Shown piece by piece: positions 47,920-61,833 of a DNA stretch of 64,000 bases. The translations under genes and the position numbers were made by a program. Under the pieces are notes generated by a model. The model was not told the DNA's origin. It did not search any database and saw nothing but the letters and a program-made list of their open reading frames with translations. The DNA comes from Crossaster papposus (lineage: Eukaryota > Echinodermata > Asteroidea > Velatida > Solasteridae), in assembly GCA_037893245.1 (NCBI GenBank), contig JBAIAA010001511.1, positions 1 through 64,000 of the forward strand. The letters run 5' to 3'. Within the stretch, counting starts at the first letter, position 1, and every line of letters begins with the position of its first letter.

Positions 47920-49252
47920 ATGTAAAGGGAAAGAAGTGTGCATAAGAAATATGTAAAGGGAAAGAAGTGTGCATAAGAAATATGTAAAGGGAAAGAAGTG
48001 TGCATAAGAAATATGTAAAGGGAAAGAAGTGTGCATAAGAAATATGTAAAGGGAAAGAAGTGTGCATAAGAAATATAAAAAAGGGAAAGAAGTGTGCATA
48101 AGAAATATGTAAAGGGAAAGAAGTGTGCATAAGAAATATGTAAAGGGAAAGAAGTGTGCATAAGAAATATAAAAAGGGAAAGAAGTGTGCATAAGAAATA
48201 TGTAAAGGGAAAGAAGTGTGCATAAAAAATATGTAAAGGGAAAGAAGTGTGCATAAGAAATATGTAAAGGGAAAGAAGTGTGCATAAGAATAGGTAAAGG
48301 GAAAGAAGTGTGCATAAGAAATATGTAATGGGAAAGAAGTGTGCATAAGAAATATGTAAAGGGAAAGAAGTGTGCATAAGAAATATGTAAAGGGAAAGAA
48401 GTGTGCATAAGAAATATGTAAAGGGAAAGAAGTGTGCATAAGAAATATGTAAAGGGAAAGAAGTGTGCATAAGAAATATGTAAAGGGAAAGAAGTGTGCA
48501 TAAGAAATATGTAAAGGGAAAGAAGTGTGCATAAGAAATATGTAAAGGGAAAGAAGTGTGCATAAGAAATATGTAAAGGGAAAGAAGTGTGCATAAGAAA
48601 TATGTAAAGGGAAAGAAGTGTGCATAAGAAATATGTAAAGGGAAAGAAGTGTGCATAAGAAATATGTAAAGGGAAAGAAGTGTGCATAAGAAATATGTAA
48701 AGGGAAAGAAGTGTGCATAAGAAATATGTAAAGGGAAAGAAGTGTGCATAAGAAATATGTAAAGGGAAAGAAGTGTGCATAAGAAATATGTAAAGGGAAA
48801 GAAGTGTGCATAAGAAATATGTAAAGGGAAAGAAGTGTGCATAAGAAATATGTAAAGGGAAAGAAGTGTGCATAAGAAATAAGTAAAGGGAAAGAAGTGT
48901 GCATAAGAAATATGTAAAGGGAAAGAAGTGTGCATAAGAAATATGTAAAGGGAAAGAAGTGTGCATAAGAAATATGTAAAGGGAAAGAAGTGTGCATAAG
49001 AAATATGTAAAGGGAAAGAAGTGTGCATAAGAAATATGTAAAGGGAAAGAAGTGTGCATAAGAAATATGTAAAGGGAAAGAAGTGTGCATAAGAAATATG
49101 TAAAGGGAAAGAAGTGTGCATAAGAAATATGTAAAGGGAAAGAAGTGTGCATAAGAAATATGTAAAGGGAAAGAAGTGTGCATAAGAAATATGTAAAGGG
49201 AAAGAAGTGTGCATAAGAAATATGTAAAGGGAAAGAAGTGTGCATAAGAAAT

Positions 49253-50248
49253 AAACACATGATGTCGGGACAAGCCCTCGAGTTAAATATGTAAAGGGAA
49301 AGAAGTGTGCATAAGAAATAAACACATGATGTGGGAACAAGCCCTCGAGTTAAATATGTAAAGGGAAAGAAGTGTGCATAAGAAATAAACACATGATGTG
49401 GGAACAAGCCCTCGAGTTAAATATGTAAAGGGAAAGCAGTGTGCATAAGAAATAAACACATGATGTGGGAACAAGCCCTCGAGTTAAATATGTAAAGGGA
49501 AAGAAGTGTGCATAATAAATATGTAAAGGGAAAGAAGTGTGCATAAGAAATATGTAAAGGGAAAGAAGTGTGCATAAGAAATATGTAAAGGGAAAGAAGT
49601 GTGCATAAGAAATATGTAAAGGGAAAGAAGTGTGCATAAGAAATATGTAAAGGGAAAGAAGTGTGCATAAGAAATATGTAAAGGGAAAGAAGTGTGCATA
49701 AGAAATATGTAAAGGGAAAGAAGTGTGCATAAGAAATATGTAAAGGGAAAGAAGTGTGCATAAGAAATATGTAAAGGGAAAGAAGTGTGCATAAGAAATA
49801 TGTAAAGGGAAAGAAGTGTGCATAAGAAATATGTAAAGGGAAAGAAGTGTGCATAAGAAATAAACACATGATGTGGGAACAAGCCCTCGAGTTAAATATG
49901 TAAAGGGAAAGAAGTGTGCATAAGAAATATGTAAAGGGAAAGAAGTGTGCATAAGAAATATGTAAAGGGAAAGAAGTGTGCATAAGAAATATGTAAAGGG
50001 AAAGAAGTGTGCATAAGAAATATGTAAAGGGAAAGAAGTGTGCATAAGAAATATGTAAAGGGAAAGAAGTGTGCATAAGAAATTTGTAAAGGGAAAGAAG
50101 TGTGCATAAGAAATATGTAAAGGGAAAGAAGTGTGCATAAGAACTAAACACATGATGTGGGAACAAGCCCTCGAGTTAAATATGTAAAGTGAAAGAAGTG
50201 TGCATAAGAAATAAACACATGATGTGGGAACAAGCCCTCGAGTTAAAT
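49253..50248 (+). repeat. 67-bp composite run, HOR head 2
   Basis: Elements start at 49253 (GATGTCGGGAC form), 49320, 49387, 49454, 49862, 50146 and 50213. Offsets from the first are 0, 67, 134, 201, 609, 893 and 960. An AAATTTGTAAAG monomer at 50080 precedes the last pair, which flanks a monomer with AAAGTGAAAG. Confidence 0.92.
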
Positions 50249-52573
50249 ATGTAAAGGGAAAGAAGTGTGCATAAGAAATATGTAAAGGGAAAGAAGTGTG
50301 CATAAGAAATATGTAAAGGGAAAGAAGTGTGCATAAGAAATATGTAAAGGGAAAGAAGTGTGCATAAGAAATATGTAAAGGGAAAGAAGTGTGCATAAGA
50401 AATATGTAAAGGGAAAGAAGTGTGCATAAGAAATATGTAAAGGGAAAGAAGTGTGCATAAGAAATATGTAAAGGGAAAGAAGTGTGCATAAGAAATATGT
50501 AAAGGGAAAGAAGTGTGCATAAGAAATATGTAAAGGGAAAGAAGTGTGCATAAGAAATATGTAAAGGGAAAGAAGTGTGCATAAGAAATATGTAAAGGGA
50601 AAGAAGTTTGCATAAGAAATATGTAAAGGGAAAGAAGTGTGCATAAGAAATATGTAAAGGGAAAGAAGTGTGCATAAGAAATATGTAAAGGGAAAGAAGT
50701 GTGCATAAGAAATATGTAAAGGGAAAGAAGTGTGCATAAGAAATATGTAAAGGGAAAGAAGTGTGCATAAGAAATATGTAAAGGGAAAGAAGTGTGCATA
50801 AGAAATATGTAAAGGGAAAGAAGTGTGCATAAGAAATATGTAAAGGGAAAGAAGTGTGCATAAGAAATATGTAAAGGGAAAGAAGTGTGCATAAGAAATA
50901 TGTAAAGGGAAAGAAGTGTGCATAAGAAATATGTAAAGGGAAAGAAGTGTGCATAAGAAATATGTAAAGGGAAAGAAGTGTGCATAAGAAATATGTAAAG
51001 GGAAAGAAGTGTGCATAAGAAATATGTAAAGGGAAAGAAGTGTGCATAAGAAATATGTAAAGGGAAAGAAGTGTGCATAAGAAATATGTAAAGGGAAAGA
51101 AGTGTGCATAAGAAATATGTAAAGGGAAAGAAGTGTGCATAAGAAATATGTAAAGGGAAAGAAGTGTGCATAAGAAATATGTAAAGGGAAAGAAGTGTGC
51201 ATAAGAAATATGTAAAGGGAAAGAAGTGTGCATAAGAAATATGTAAAGGGAAAGAAGTGTGCATACGAAATATGTAAAGGGAAAGAAGTGTGCATAAGAA
51301 ATATGTAAAGGGAAAGAAGTGTGCATAAGAAATATGTAAAGGGAAAGAAGTGTGCATAAGAAATATGTAAAGGGAAAGAAGTGTGCATAAGAAATATGTA
51401 AAGGGAAAGAAGTGTGCATAAGAAATATGTAAAGGGAAAGAAGTGTGCATAAGAAATATGTAAAGGGAAAGAAGTGTGCATAAGAAATATGTAAAGGGAA
51501 AGAAGTGTGCATAAGAAATATGTAAAGGGAACGAAGTGTGCATAATAAATATGTAAAGGGAAAGAAGTGTGCATAAGAAATATGTAAAGGGAAAGAAGTG
51601 TGCATAAGAAATATGTAAAGGGAAAGAAGTGTGCATAAGAAATATGTAAAGGGAAAGAAGTGTGCATAAGAAATATGTAAAGGGAAAGAAGTGTGCATAA
51701 GAAATATGTAAAGGGAAAGAAGTGTGCATAAGAAATATGTAAAGGGAAAGAAGTGTGCATAAGAAATATGTAAAGGGAAAGAAGTGTGCATAAGAAATAT
51801 GTAAAGGGAAAGAAGTGTGCATAAGAAATATGTAAAGGGAAAGAAGTGTGCATAAGAAATATGTAAAGGGAAAGAAGTGTGCATAAGAAATATGTAAAGG
51901 GAAAGAAGTGTGCATAAGAAATATGTAAAGGGAAAGAAGTGTGCATAAGAAATATGTAAAGGGAAAGAAGTGTGCATAAGAAATATGTAAAGGGAAAGAA
52001 GTGTGCATAAGAAATATGTAAAGGGAAAGAAGTGTGCATAAGAAATATGTAAAGGGAAAGAAGTGTGCATAAGAAATATGTAAAGGGAAAGAAGTGTGCA
52101 TAAGAAATATGTAAAGGGAAAGAAGTGTGCATAAGAAATATGTAAAGGGAAAGAAGTGTGCATAAGAAATATGTAAAGGGAAAGAAGTGTGCATAAGAAA
52201 TAAGTAAAGGGAAAGAAGTGTGCATAAGAAATATGTAAAGGGAAAGAAGTGTGCATAAGAAATATGTAAAGGGAAAGAAGTGTGCATAAGAAATATGTAA
52301 AGGGAAAGAAGTGTGCATAAGAAATATGTAAAGGGAAAGAAGTGTGCATAAGAAATATGTAAAGGGAAAGAAGTGTGCATAAGAAATATGTAAAGGGAAA
52401 GAAGTGTGCATAAGAAATATGTAAAGGGAAAGAAGTGTGCATAAGAAATATGTAAAGGGAAAGAAGTGTGCATAAGAAATATGTAAAGGGAAAGAAGTGT
52501 GCATAAGAAATATGTAAAGGGAAAGAAGTGTGCATAAGAAATATGTAAAGGGAAAGAAGTGTGCATAAGAAAT

Positions 52574-53600
52574 AAACACATGATGTCGGGACAAGCCCTC
52601 GAGTTAAATATGTAAAGGGAAAGAAGTGTGCATAAGAAATAAACACATGATGTGGGAACAAGCCCTCGAGTTAAATATGTAAAGGGAAAGAAGTGTGCAT
52701 AAGAAATAAACACATGATGTGGGAACAAGCCCTCGAGTTAAATATGTAAAGGGAAAGAAGTGTGCATAAGAAATAAACACATGATGTGGGAACAAGCCCT
52801 CGAGTTAAATATGTAAAGGGAAAGAAGTGTGCATAAGAAATATGTAAAGGGAAAGAAGTGTGCATAAGAAATATGTAAAGGGAAAGAAGTGTGCATAAGA
52901 AATATGTAAAGGGAAAGAAGTGTGCATAAGAAATATGTAAAGGGAAAGAAGTGTGCATAAGAAATATGTAAAGGGAAAGAAGTGTGCATAAGAAATATGT
53001 AAAGGGAAAGAAGTGTGCATAAGAAATATGTAAAGGGAAAGAAGTGTGCATAAGAAATATGTAAAGGGAAAGAAGTGTGCATAAGAAATATGTAAAGGGA
53101 AAGAAGTGTGCATAAGAAATATGTAAAGGGAAAGAAGTGTGCATAAGAAATATGTAAAGGGAAAGAAGTGTGCATAAGAAATAAACACATGATGTGGGAA
53201 CAAGCCCTCGAGTTAAATATGTAAAGGGAAAGAAGTGTGCATAAGAAATATGTAAAGGGAAAGAAGTGTGCATAAGAAATATGTAAAGGGAAAGAAGTGT
53301 GCATAAGAAATATGTAAAGGGAAAGAAGTGTGCATAAGAAATATGTAAAGGGAAAGAAGTGTGCATAAGAAATATGTAAAGGGAAAGAAGTGTGCATAAG
53401 AAATATGTAAAGGGAAAGAAGTGTGCATAAGAAATTTGTAAAGGGAAAGAAGTGTGCATAAGAAATATGTAAAGGGAAAGAAGTGTGCATAAGAAATAAA
53501 CACATGATGTGGGAACAAGCCCTCGAGTTAAATATGTAAAGTGAAAGAAGTGTGCATAAGAAATAAACACATGATGTGGGAACAAGCCCTCGAGTTAAAT
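52574..53600 (+). repeat. 67-bp composite run, HOR head 3
   Basis: Elements start at 52574 (GATGTCGGGAC form), 52641, 52708, 52775, 53183, 53498 and 53565. Offsets are 0, 67, 134, 201, 609, 924 and 991, the same as head 2 except for one additional monomer before the last pair. The AAATTTG tag is at 53432. Confidence 0.92.
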
Positions 53601-55522
53601 ATGTAAAGGGAAAGAAGTGTGCATAAGAAATATGTAAAGGGAAAGAAGTGTGCATAAGAAATATGTAAAGGGAAAGAAGTGTGCATAAGAAATATGTAAA
53701 GGGAAAGAAGTGTGCATAAGAAATATGTAAAGGGAAAGAAGTGTGCATAAGAAATATGTAAAGGGAAAGAAGTGTGCATAAGAAATATGTAAAGGGAAAG
53801 AAGTGTGCATAAGAAATATGTAAAGGGAAAGAAGTGTGCATAAGAAATATGTAAAGGGAAAGAAGTGTGCATAAGAAATATGTAAAGGGAAAGAAGTGTG
53901 CATAAGAAATATGTAAAGGGAAAGAAGTGTGCATAAGAAATATGTAAAGGGAAAGAAGTTTGCATAAGAAATATGTAAAGGGAAAGAAGTGTGCATAAGA
54001 AATATGTAAAGGGAAAGAAGTGTGCATAAGAAATATGTAAAGGGAAAGAAGTGTGCATAAGAAATATGTAAAGGGAAAGAAGTGTGCATAAGAAATATGT
54101 AAAGGGAAAGAAGTGTGCATAAGAAATATGTAAAGGGAAAGAAGTGTGCATAAGAAATATGTAAAGGGAAAGAAGTGTGCATAAGAAATATGTAAAGGGA
54201 AAGAAGTGTGCATAAGAAATATGTAAAGGGAAATAAGTGTGCATAAGAAATATGTAAAGGGAAAGAAGTGTGCATAAGAAATATGTAAAGGGAAAGAAGT
54301 GTGCATAAGAAATATGTAAAGGGAAAGAAGTGTGCATAAGAAATATGTAAAGGGAAAGAAGTGTGCATAAGAAATATGTAAAGGGAAAGAAGTGTGCATA
54401 AGAAATATGTAAAGGGAAAGAAGTGTGCATAAGAAATATGTAAAGGGAAAGAAGTGTGCATAAGAAATATGTAAAGGGAAAGAAGTGTGCATAAGAAATA
54501 TGTAAAGGGAAAGAAGTGTGCATAAGAAATATGTAAAGGGAAAGAAGTGTGCATAAGAAATATGTAAAGGGAAAGAAGTGTGCATAAGAAATATGTAAAG
54601 GGAAAGAAGTGTGCATAAGAAATATGTAAAGGGAAAGAAGTGTGCATAAGAAATATGTAAAGGGAAAGAAGTGTGCATAAGAAATATGTAAAGGGAAAGA
54701 AGTGTGCATAAGAAATATGTAAAGGGAAAGAAGTGTGCATAAGAAATATGTAAAGGGAAAGAAGTGTGCATAAGAAATATGTAAAGGGAAAGAAGTGTGC
54801 ATAAGAAATATGTAAAGGGAAAGAAGTGTGCATAAGAAATATGTAAAGGGAAAGAAGTGTGCATAAGAAATATGTAAAGGGAAAGAAGTGTGCATAATAA
54901 ATATGTAAAGGGAACGAAGTGTGCATAATAAATATGTAAAGGGAAAGAAGTGTGCATAAGAAATATGTAAAGGGAAAGAAGTGTGCATAAGAAATATGTA
55001 AAGGGAAAGAAGTGTGCATAAGAAATATGTAAAGGGAAAGAAGTGTGCATAAGAAATATGTAAAGGGAAAGAAGTGTGCATAAGAAATATGTAAAGGGAA
55101 AGAAGTGTGCATAAGAAATATGTAAAGGGAAAGAAGTGTGCATAAGAAATATGTAAAGGGAAAGAAGTGTGCATAAGAAATATGTAAAGGGAAAGAAGTG
55201 TGCATAAGAAATATGTAAAGGGAAAGAAGTGTGCATAAGAAATATGTAAAGGGAAAGAAGTGTGCATAAGAAATATGTAAAGGGAAAGAAGTGTGCATAA
55301 GAAATATGTAAAGGGAAAGAAGTGTGCATAAGAAATATGTAAAGGGAAAGAAGTGTGCATAAGAAATATGTAAAGGGAAAGAAGTGTGCATAAGAAATAT
55401 GTAAAGGGAAAGAAGTGTGCATAAGAAATATGTAAAGGGAAAGAAGTGTGCATAAGAAATATGTAAAGGGAAAGAAGTGTGCATAAGAAATATGTAAAGG
55501 GAAAGAAGTGTGCATAAGAAAT

Positions 55523-56518
55523 AAACACATGATGTCGGGACAAGCCCTCGAGTTAAATATGTAAAGGGAAAGAAGTGTGCATAAGAAATAAACACATGAT
55601 GTGGGAACAAGCCCTCGAGTTAAATATGTAAAGGGAAAGAAGTGTGCATAAGAAATAAACACATGATGTGGGAACAAGCCCTCGAGTTAAATATGTAAAG
55701 GGAAAGAAGTGTGCATAAGAAATAAACACATGATGTGGGAACAAGCCCTCGAGTTAAATATGTAAAGGGAAAGAAGTGTGCATAAGAAATATGTAAAGGG
55801 AAAGAAGTGTGCATAAGAAATATGTAAAGGGAAAGAAGTGTGCATAAGAAATATGTAAAGGGAAAGAAGTGTGCATAAGAAATATGTAAAGGGAAAGAAG
55901 TGTGCATAAGAAATATGTAAAGGGAAAGAAGTGTGCATAAGAAATATGTAAAGGGAAAGAAGTGTGCATAAGAAATATGTAAAGGGAAAGAAGTGTGCAT
56001 AAGAAATATGTAAAGGGAAAGAAGTGTGCATAAGAAATATGTAAAGGGAAAGAAGTGTGCATAAGAAATATGTAAAGGGAAAGAAGTGTGCATAAGAAAT
56101 ATGTAAAGGGAAAGAAGTGTGCATAAGAAATAAACACATGATGTGGGAACAAGCCCTCGAGTTAAATATGTAAAGGGAAAGAAGTGTGCATAAGAAATAT
56201 GTAAAGGGAAAGAAGTGTGCATAAGAAATATGTAAAGGGAAAGAAGTGTGCATAAGAAATATGTAAAGGGAAAGAAGTGTTCATAAGAAATATGTAAAGG
56301 GAAAGAAGTGTGCATAAGAAATATGTAAAGGGAAAGAAGTGTGCATAAGAAATTTGTAAAGGGAAAGAAGTGTGCATAAGAAATATGTAAAGGGAAAGAA
56401 GTGTGCATAAGAAATAAACACATGATGTGGGAACAAGCCCTCGAGTTAAATATGTAAAGTGAAAGAAGTGTGCATAAGAAATAAACACATGATGTGGGAA
56501 CAAGCCCTCGAGTTAAAT
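55523..56518 (+). repeat. 67-bp composite run, HOR head 4
   Basis: Elements start at 55523 (GATGTCGGGAC form), 55590, 55657, 55724, 56132, 56416 and 56483, with offsets identical to head 2. The AAATTTG tag is at 56350. A separate pair follows at 58162/58229, again preceded by an AAATTTG monomer (58096). Confidence 0.92.
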
Positions 56519-58161
56519 ATGTAAAGGGAAAGAAGTGTGCATAAGAAATATGTAAAGGGAAAGAAGTGTGCATAAGAAATATGTAAAGGGAAAGAAGTGT
56601 GCATAAGAAATATGTAAAGGGAAAGAAGTGTGCATAAGAAATATGTAAAGGGAAAGAAGTGTGCATAAGAAATATGTAAAGGGAAAGAAGTGTGCATAAG
56701 AAATATGTAAAGGGAAAGAAGTGTGCATAAGAAATATGTAAAGGGAAAGAAGTGTGCATAAGAAATATGTAAAGGGAAAGAAGTGTGCATAAGAAATATG
56801 TAAAGGGAAAGAAGTGTGCATAAGAAATATGTAAAGGGAAAGAAGTGTGCATAAGAAATATGTAAAGGGAAAGAAGTGTGCATAAGAAATATGTAAAGGG
56901 AAAGAAGTGTGCATAAGAAATATGTAAAGGGAAAGAAGTGTGCATAAGAAATATGTAAAGGGAAAGAAGTGTGCATAAGAAATATGTAAAGGGAAAGAAG
57001 TGTGCATAAGAAATATGTAAAGGGAAAGAAGTGTGCATAAGAAATATGTAAAGGGAAAGAAGTGTGCATAAGAAATATGTAAAGGGAAAGAAGTGTGCAT
57101 AAGAAATATGTAAAGGGAAAGAAGTGTGCATAAGAAATATGTAAAGGGAAAGAAGTGTGCATAAGAAATATGTAAAGGGAAAGAAGTGTGCATAAGAAAT
57201 ATGTAAAGGGAAAGAAGTGTGCATAAGAAATATGTAAAGGGAAAGAAGTGTGCATAAGAAATATGTAAAGGGAAAGAAGTGTGCATAAGAAATATGTAAA
57301 GGGAAAGAAGTGTGCATAAGAAATATGTAAAGGGAAAGAAGTGTGCATAAGAAATATGTAAAGGGAAAGAAGTGTGCATAAGAAATATGTAAAGGGAAAG
57401 AAGTGTGCATAAGAAATATGTAAAGGGAAAGAAGTGTGCATAAGAAATATGTAAAGGGAAAGAAGTGTGCATAAGAAATATGTAAAGGGAAAGAAGTGTG
57501 CATAAGAAATATGTAAAGGGAAAGAAGTGTGCATAAGAAATATGTAAAGGGAAAGAAGTGTGCATAAGAAATATGTAAAGGGAAAGAAGTGTGCATAAGA
57601 AATATGTAAAGGGAAAGAAGTGTGCATAAGAAATATGTAAAGGGAAAGAAGTGTGCATAAGAAATATGTAAAGGGAAAGAAGTGTGCATAAGAAATATGT
57701 AAAGGGAAAGAAGTGTGCATAAGAAATATGTAAAGGGAAAGAAGTGTGCATAAGAAATATGTAAAGGGAAAGAAGTGTGCATAAGAAATATGTAAAGGGA
57801 AAGAAGTGTGCATAAGAAATATGTAAAGGGAAAGAAGTGTGCATAAGAAATATGTAAAGGGAAAGAAGTGTGCATAAGAAATATGTAAAGGGAAAGAAGT
57901 GTGCATAAGAAATATGTAAAGGGAAAGAAGTGTGCATAAGAAATATGTAAAGGGAAAGAAGTGTGCATAAGAAATATGTAAAGGGAAAGAAGTGTGCATA
58001 AGAAATATGTAAAGGGAAAGAAGTGTGCATAAGAAATATGTAAAGGGAAAGAAGTGTGCATAAGAAATATGTAAAGGGAAAGAAGTGTGCATAAGAAATT
58101 TGTAAAGGGAAAGAAGTGTGCATAAGAAATATGTAAAGGGAAAGAAGTGTGCATAAGAAAT
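56519..58161 (+). repeat. 53-monomer stretch with almost no variants
   Basis: 1,643 bp is exactly 53 monomers between two 36-bp elements. The only departure I noticed is the AAATTTG tag near its right end (58096). Such homogeneity, compared with the variant-rich domain III, suggests very recent expansion. Confidence 0.8.
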
Positions 58162-61100
58162 AAACACATGATGTGGGAACAAGCCCTCGAGTTAAATATG
58201 TAAAGGGAAAGAAGTGTGCATAAGAAATAAACACATGATGTGGGAACAAGCCCTCGAGTTAAATATGTAAAGGGAAAGAAGTGTGCATAAGAAATATGTA
58301 AAGGGAAAGAAGTGTGCATAAGAAATATGTAAAGGGAAAGAAGTGTGCATAAGAAATATGTAAAGGGAAAGAAGTGTGCATAAGAAATATGTAAAGGGAA
58401 AGAAGTGTGCATAAGAAATATGTAAAGGGAAAGAAGTGTGCATAAGAAATATGTAAAGGGAAAGAAGTGTGCATAAGAAATATGTAAAGGGAAAGAAGTG
58501 TGCATAAGAAATATGTAAAGGGAAAGAAGTGTGCATAAGAAATATGTAAAGGGAAAGAAGTGTGCATAAGAAATATGTAAAGGGAAAGAAGTGTGCATAA
58601 GAAATATGTAAAGGGAAAGAAGTGTGCATAAGAAATATGTAAAGGGAAAGAAGTGTGCATAAGAAATATGTAAAGGGAAAGAAGTGTGCATAAGAAATAT
58701 GTAAAGGGAAAGAAGTGTGCATAAGAAATATGTAAAGGGAAAGAAGTGTGCATAAGAAATATGTAAAGGGAAAGAAGTGTGCATAAGAAATATGTAAAGG
58801 GAAAGAAGTGTGCATAAGAAATATGTAAAGGGAAAGAAGTGTGCATAAGAAATATGTAAAGGGAAAGAAGTGTGCATAAGAAATATGTAAAGGGAAAGAA
58901 GTGTGCATAAGAAATATGTAAAGGGAAAGAAATGTGCATAAGAAATATGTAAAGGGAAAGAAGTGTGCATAAGAAATATGTAAAGGGAAAGAAGTGTGCA
59001 TAAGAAATATGTAAAGGGAAAGAAGTGTGCATAAGAAATATGTAAAGGGAAAGAAGTGTGCATAAGAAATATGTAAAGGGAAAGAAGTGTGCATAAGAAA
59101 TATGTAAAGGGAAAGAAGTGTGCATAAGAAATACGTAAAGGGAAAGAAGTGTGCATAAGAAATATGTAAAGGGAAAGAAGTGTGCATAAGAAATATGTAA
59201 AGGGAAAGAAGTGTGCATAAGAAATATGTAAAGGGAAAGAAGTGTGCATAAGAAATATGTAAAGGGAAAGAAGTGTGCATAAGAAATATGTAAAGGGAAA
59301 GAAGTGTGCATAAGAAATATGTAAAGGGAAAGAAGTGTGCATAAGAAATATGTAAAGGGAAAGAAGTGTGCATAAGAAATATGTAAAGGGAAAGAAGTGT
59401 GCATAAGAAATATGTAAAGGGAAAGAAGTGTGCATAAGAAATATGTAAAGGGAAAGAAGTGTGCATAAGAAATATGTAAAGGGAAAGAAGTGTGCATAAG
59501 AAATATGTAAAGGGAAAGAAGTGTGCATAAGAAATATGTAAAGGGAACGAAGTGTGCATAAGAAATATGTAAAGGGAAAGAAGTGTGCATAAGAAATATG
59601 TAAAGGGAAAGAAGTGTGCATAAGAAATATGTAAAGGGAAAGAAGTGTGCATAAGAAATATGTAAAGGGAAAGAAGTGTGCATAAGAAATATGTAAAGGG
59701 AAAGAAGTGTGCATAATAAATATGTAAAGGGAAAGAAGTGTGCATAAGAAATATGTAAAGGGAAAGAAGTGTGCATAAGAAATATGTAAAGGGAAAGAAG
59801 TGTGCATAAGAAATATGTAAAGGGAAAGAAGTGTGCATAAGAAATATGTAAAGGGAAAGAAGTGTGCATAAGAAATATGTAAAGGGAAAGAAGTGTGCAT
59901 AAGAAATATGTAAAGGGAAAGAAGTGTGCATAAGAAATATGTAAAGGGAAAGAAGTGTGCATAAGAAATATGTAAAGGGAAAGAAGTGTGCATAAGAAAT
60001 ATGTAAAGGGAAAGAAGTGTGCATAAGAAATATGTAAAGGGAAAGAAGTGTGCATAAGAAATATGTAAAGGGAAAGAAGTGTGCATAAGAAATATGTAAA
60101 GGGAAAGAAGTGTGCATAAGAAATATGTAAAGGGAAAGAAGTGTGCATAAGAAATATGTAAAGGGAAAGAAGTGTGCATAAGAAATATGTAAAGGGAAAG
60201 AAGTGTGCATAAGAAATATGTAAAGGGAAAGAAGTGTGCATAAGAAATATGTAAAGGGAAAGAAGTGTGCATAAGAAATATGTAAAGGGAAAGAAGTGTG
60301 CATAAGAAATATGTAAAGGGAAAGAAGTGTGCATAAGAAATATGTAAAGGGAAAGAAGTGTGCATAAGAAATATGTAAAGGGAAAGAAGTGTGCATAAGA
60401 AATATGTAAAGGGAAAGAAGTGTGCATAAGAAATATGTAAAGGGAAAGAAGTGTGCATAAGAAATATGTAAAGGGAAAGAAGTGTGCATAAGAAATATGT
60501 AAAGGGAAAGAAGTGTGCATAAGAAATATGTAAAGGGAAAGAAGTGTGCATAAGACATATGTAAAGGGAAAGAAGTGTGCATAAGAAATATGTAAAGGGA
60601 AAGAAGTGTGTATAAGAAATATGTAAAGGGAAAGAAGTGTGCATAAGAAATATGTAAAGGGAAAGAAGTGTGCATAAGAAATATGTAAAGGGAAAGAAGT
60701 GTGCATAAGAAATATGTAAAGGGAAAGAAGTGTGCATAAGAAATATGTAAAGGGAAAGAAGTGTGCATAAGAAATATGTAAAGGGAAAGAAGTGTGCATA
60801 AGAAATATGTAAAGGGAAAGAAGTGTGCATAAGAAATATGTAAAGGGAAAGAAGTGTGTATAAGAAATATGTAAAGGGAAAGAAGTGTGCATAAGAAATA
60901 TGTAAAGGGAAAGAAGTGTGCATAAGAAATATGTAAAGGGAAAGAAGTGTGCATAAGAAATATGTAAAGGGAAATAAGTGTGCATAAGAAATATGTAAAG
61001 GGAAAGAAGTGTGCATAAGAAATATGTAAAGGGAAAGAAGTGTGCATAAGAAATATGTAAAGGGAAAGAAGTGTGCATAAGAAATATGTAAAGGGAAAGA

Positions 61101-61178
61101 AGTGTGCATAAGAAATATGTAAAGGGAAAGAAGTGTGCATAAGAAATATGTAAAGGGAAAGAAGTGTGCATAACAAAT

Positions 61179-61833
61179 AAACACATGATGTCGGGACAAG
61201 CCCTCGAGTTAAATATGTAAAGGGAAAGAAGTGTGCATAAGAAATAAACACATGATGTGGGAACAAGCCCTCGAGTTAAATATGTAAAGGGAAAGAAGTG
61301 TGCATAAGAAATAAACACATGATGTGGGAACAAGCCCTCGAGTTAAATATGTAAAGGGAAAGAAGTGTGCATAAGAAATAAACACATGATGTGGGAACAA
61401 GCCCTCGAGTTAAATATGTAAAGGGAAAGAAGTGTGCATAAGAAATATGTAAAGGGAAAGAAGTGTGCATAAGAAATATGTAAAGGGAAAGAAGTGTGCA
61501 TAATAAATATGTAAAGGGAAAGAAGTGTGCATAAGAAATATGTAAAGGGAAAGAAGTGTGCATAAGAAATATGTAAAGGGAAAGAAGTGTGCATAATAAA
61601 TATGTAAAGGGAAAGAAGTGTGCATAAGAAATATGTAAAGGGAAAGAAGTGTGCATAAGAAATAAACACATGATGTGGGAACAAGCCCTCGAGTTAAATA
61701 TGTAAAGGGAAAGAAGTGTGCATAAGAAATAAACACATGATGTGGGAACAAGCCCTCGAGTTAAATATGTAAAGGGAAAGAAGTGTGTATAAGAAATAAA
61801 CACATGATGTGGGAACAAGCCCTCGAGTTAAAT
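61179..61833 (+). repeat. 67-bp composite run, HOR head 5
   Basis: Elements start at 61179 (GATGTCGGGAC form, preceded by CATAACAAAT), 61246, 61313, 61380, 61664, 61731 and 61798, followed by a pair at 62423/62490. A GTGTGTATAAG monomer sits between the elements at 61731 and 61798. Confidence 0.92.
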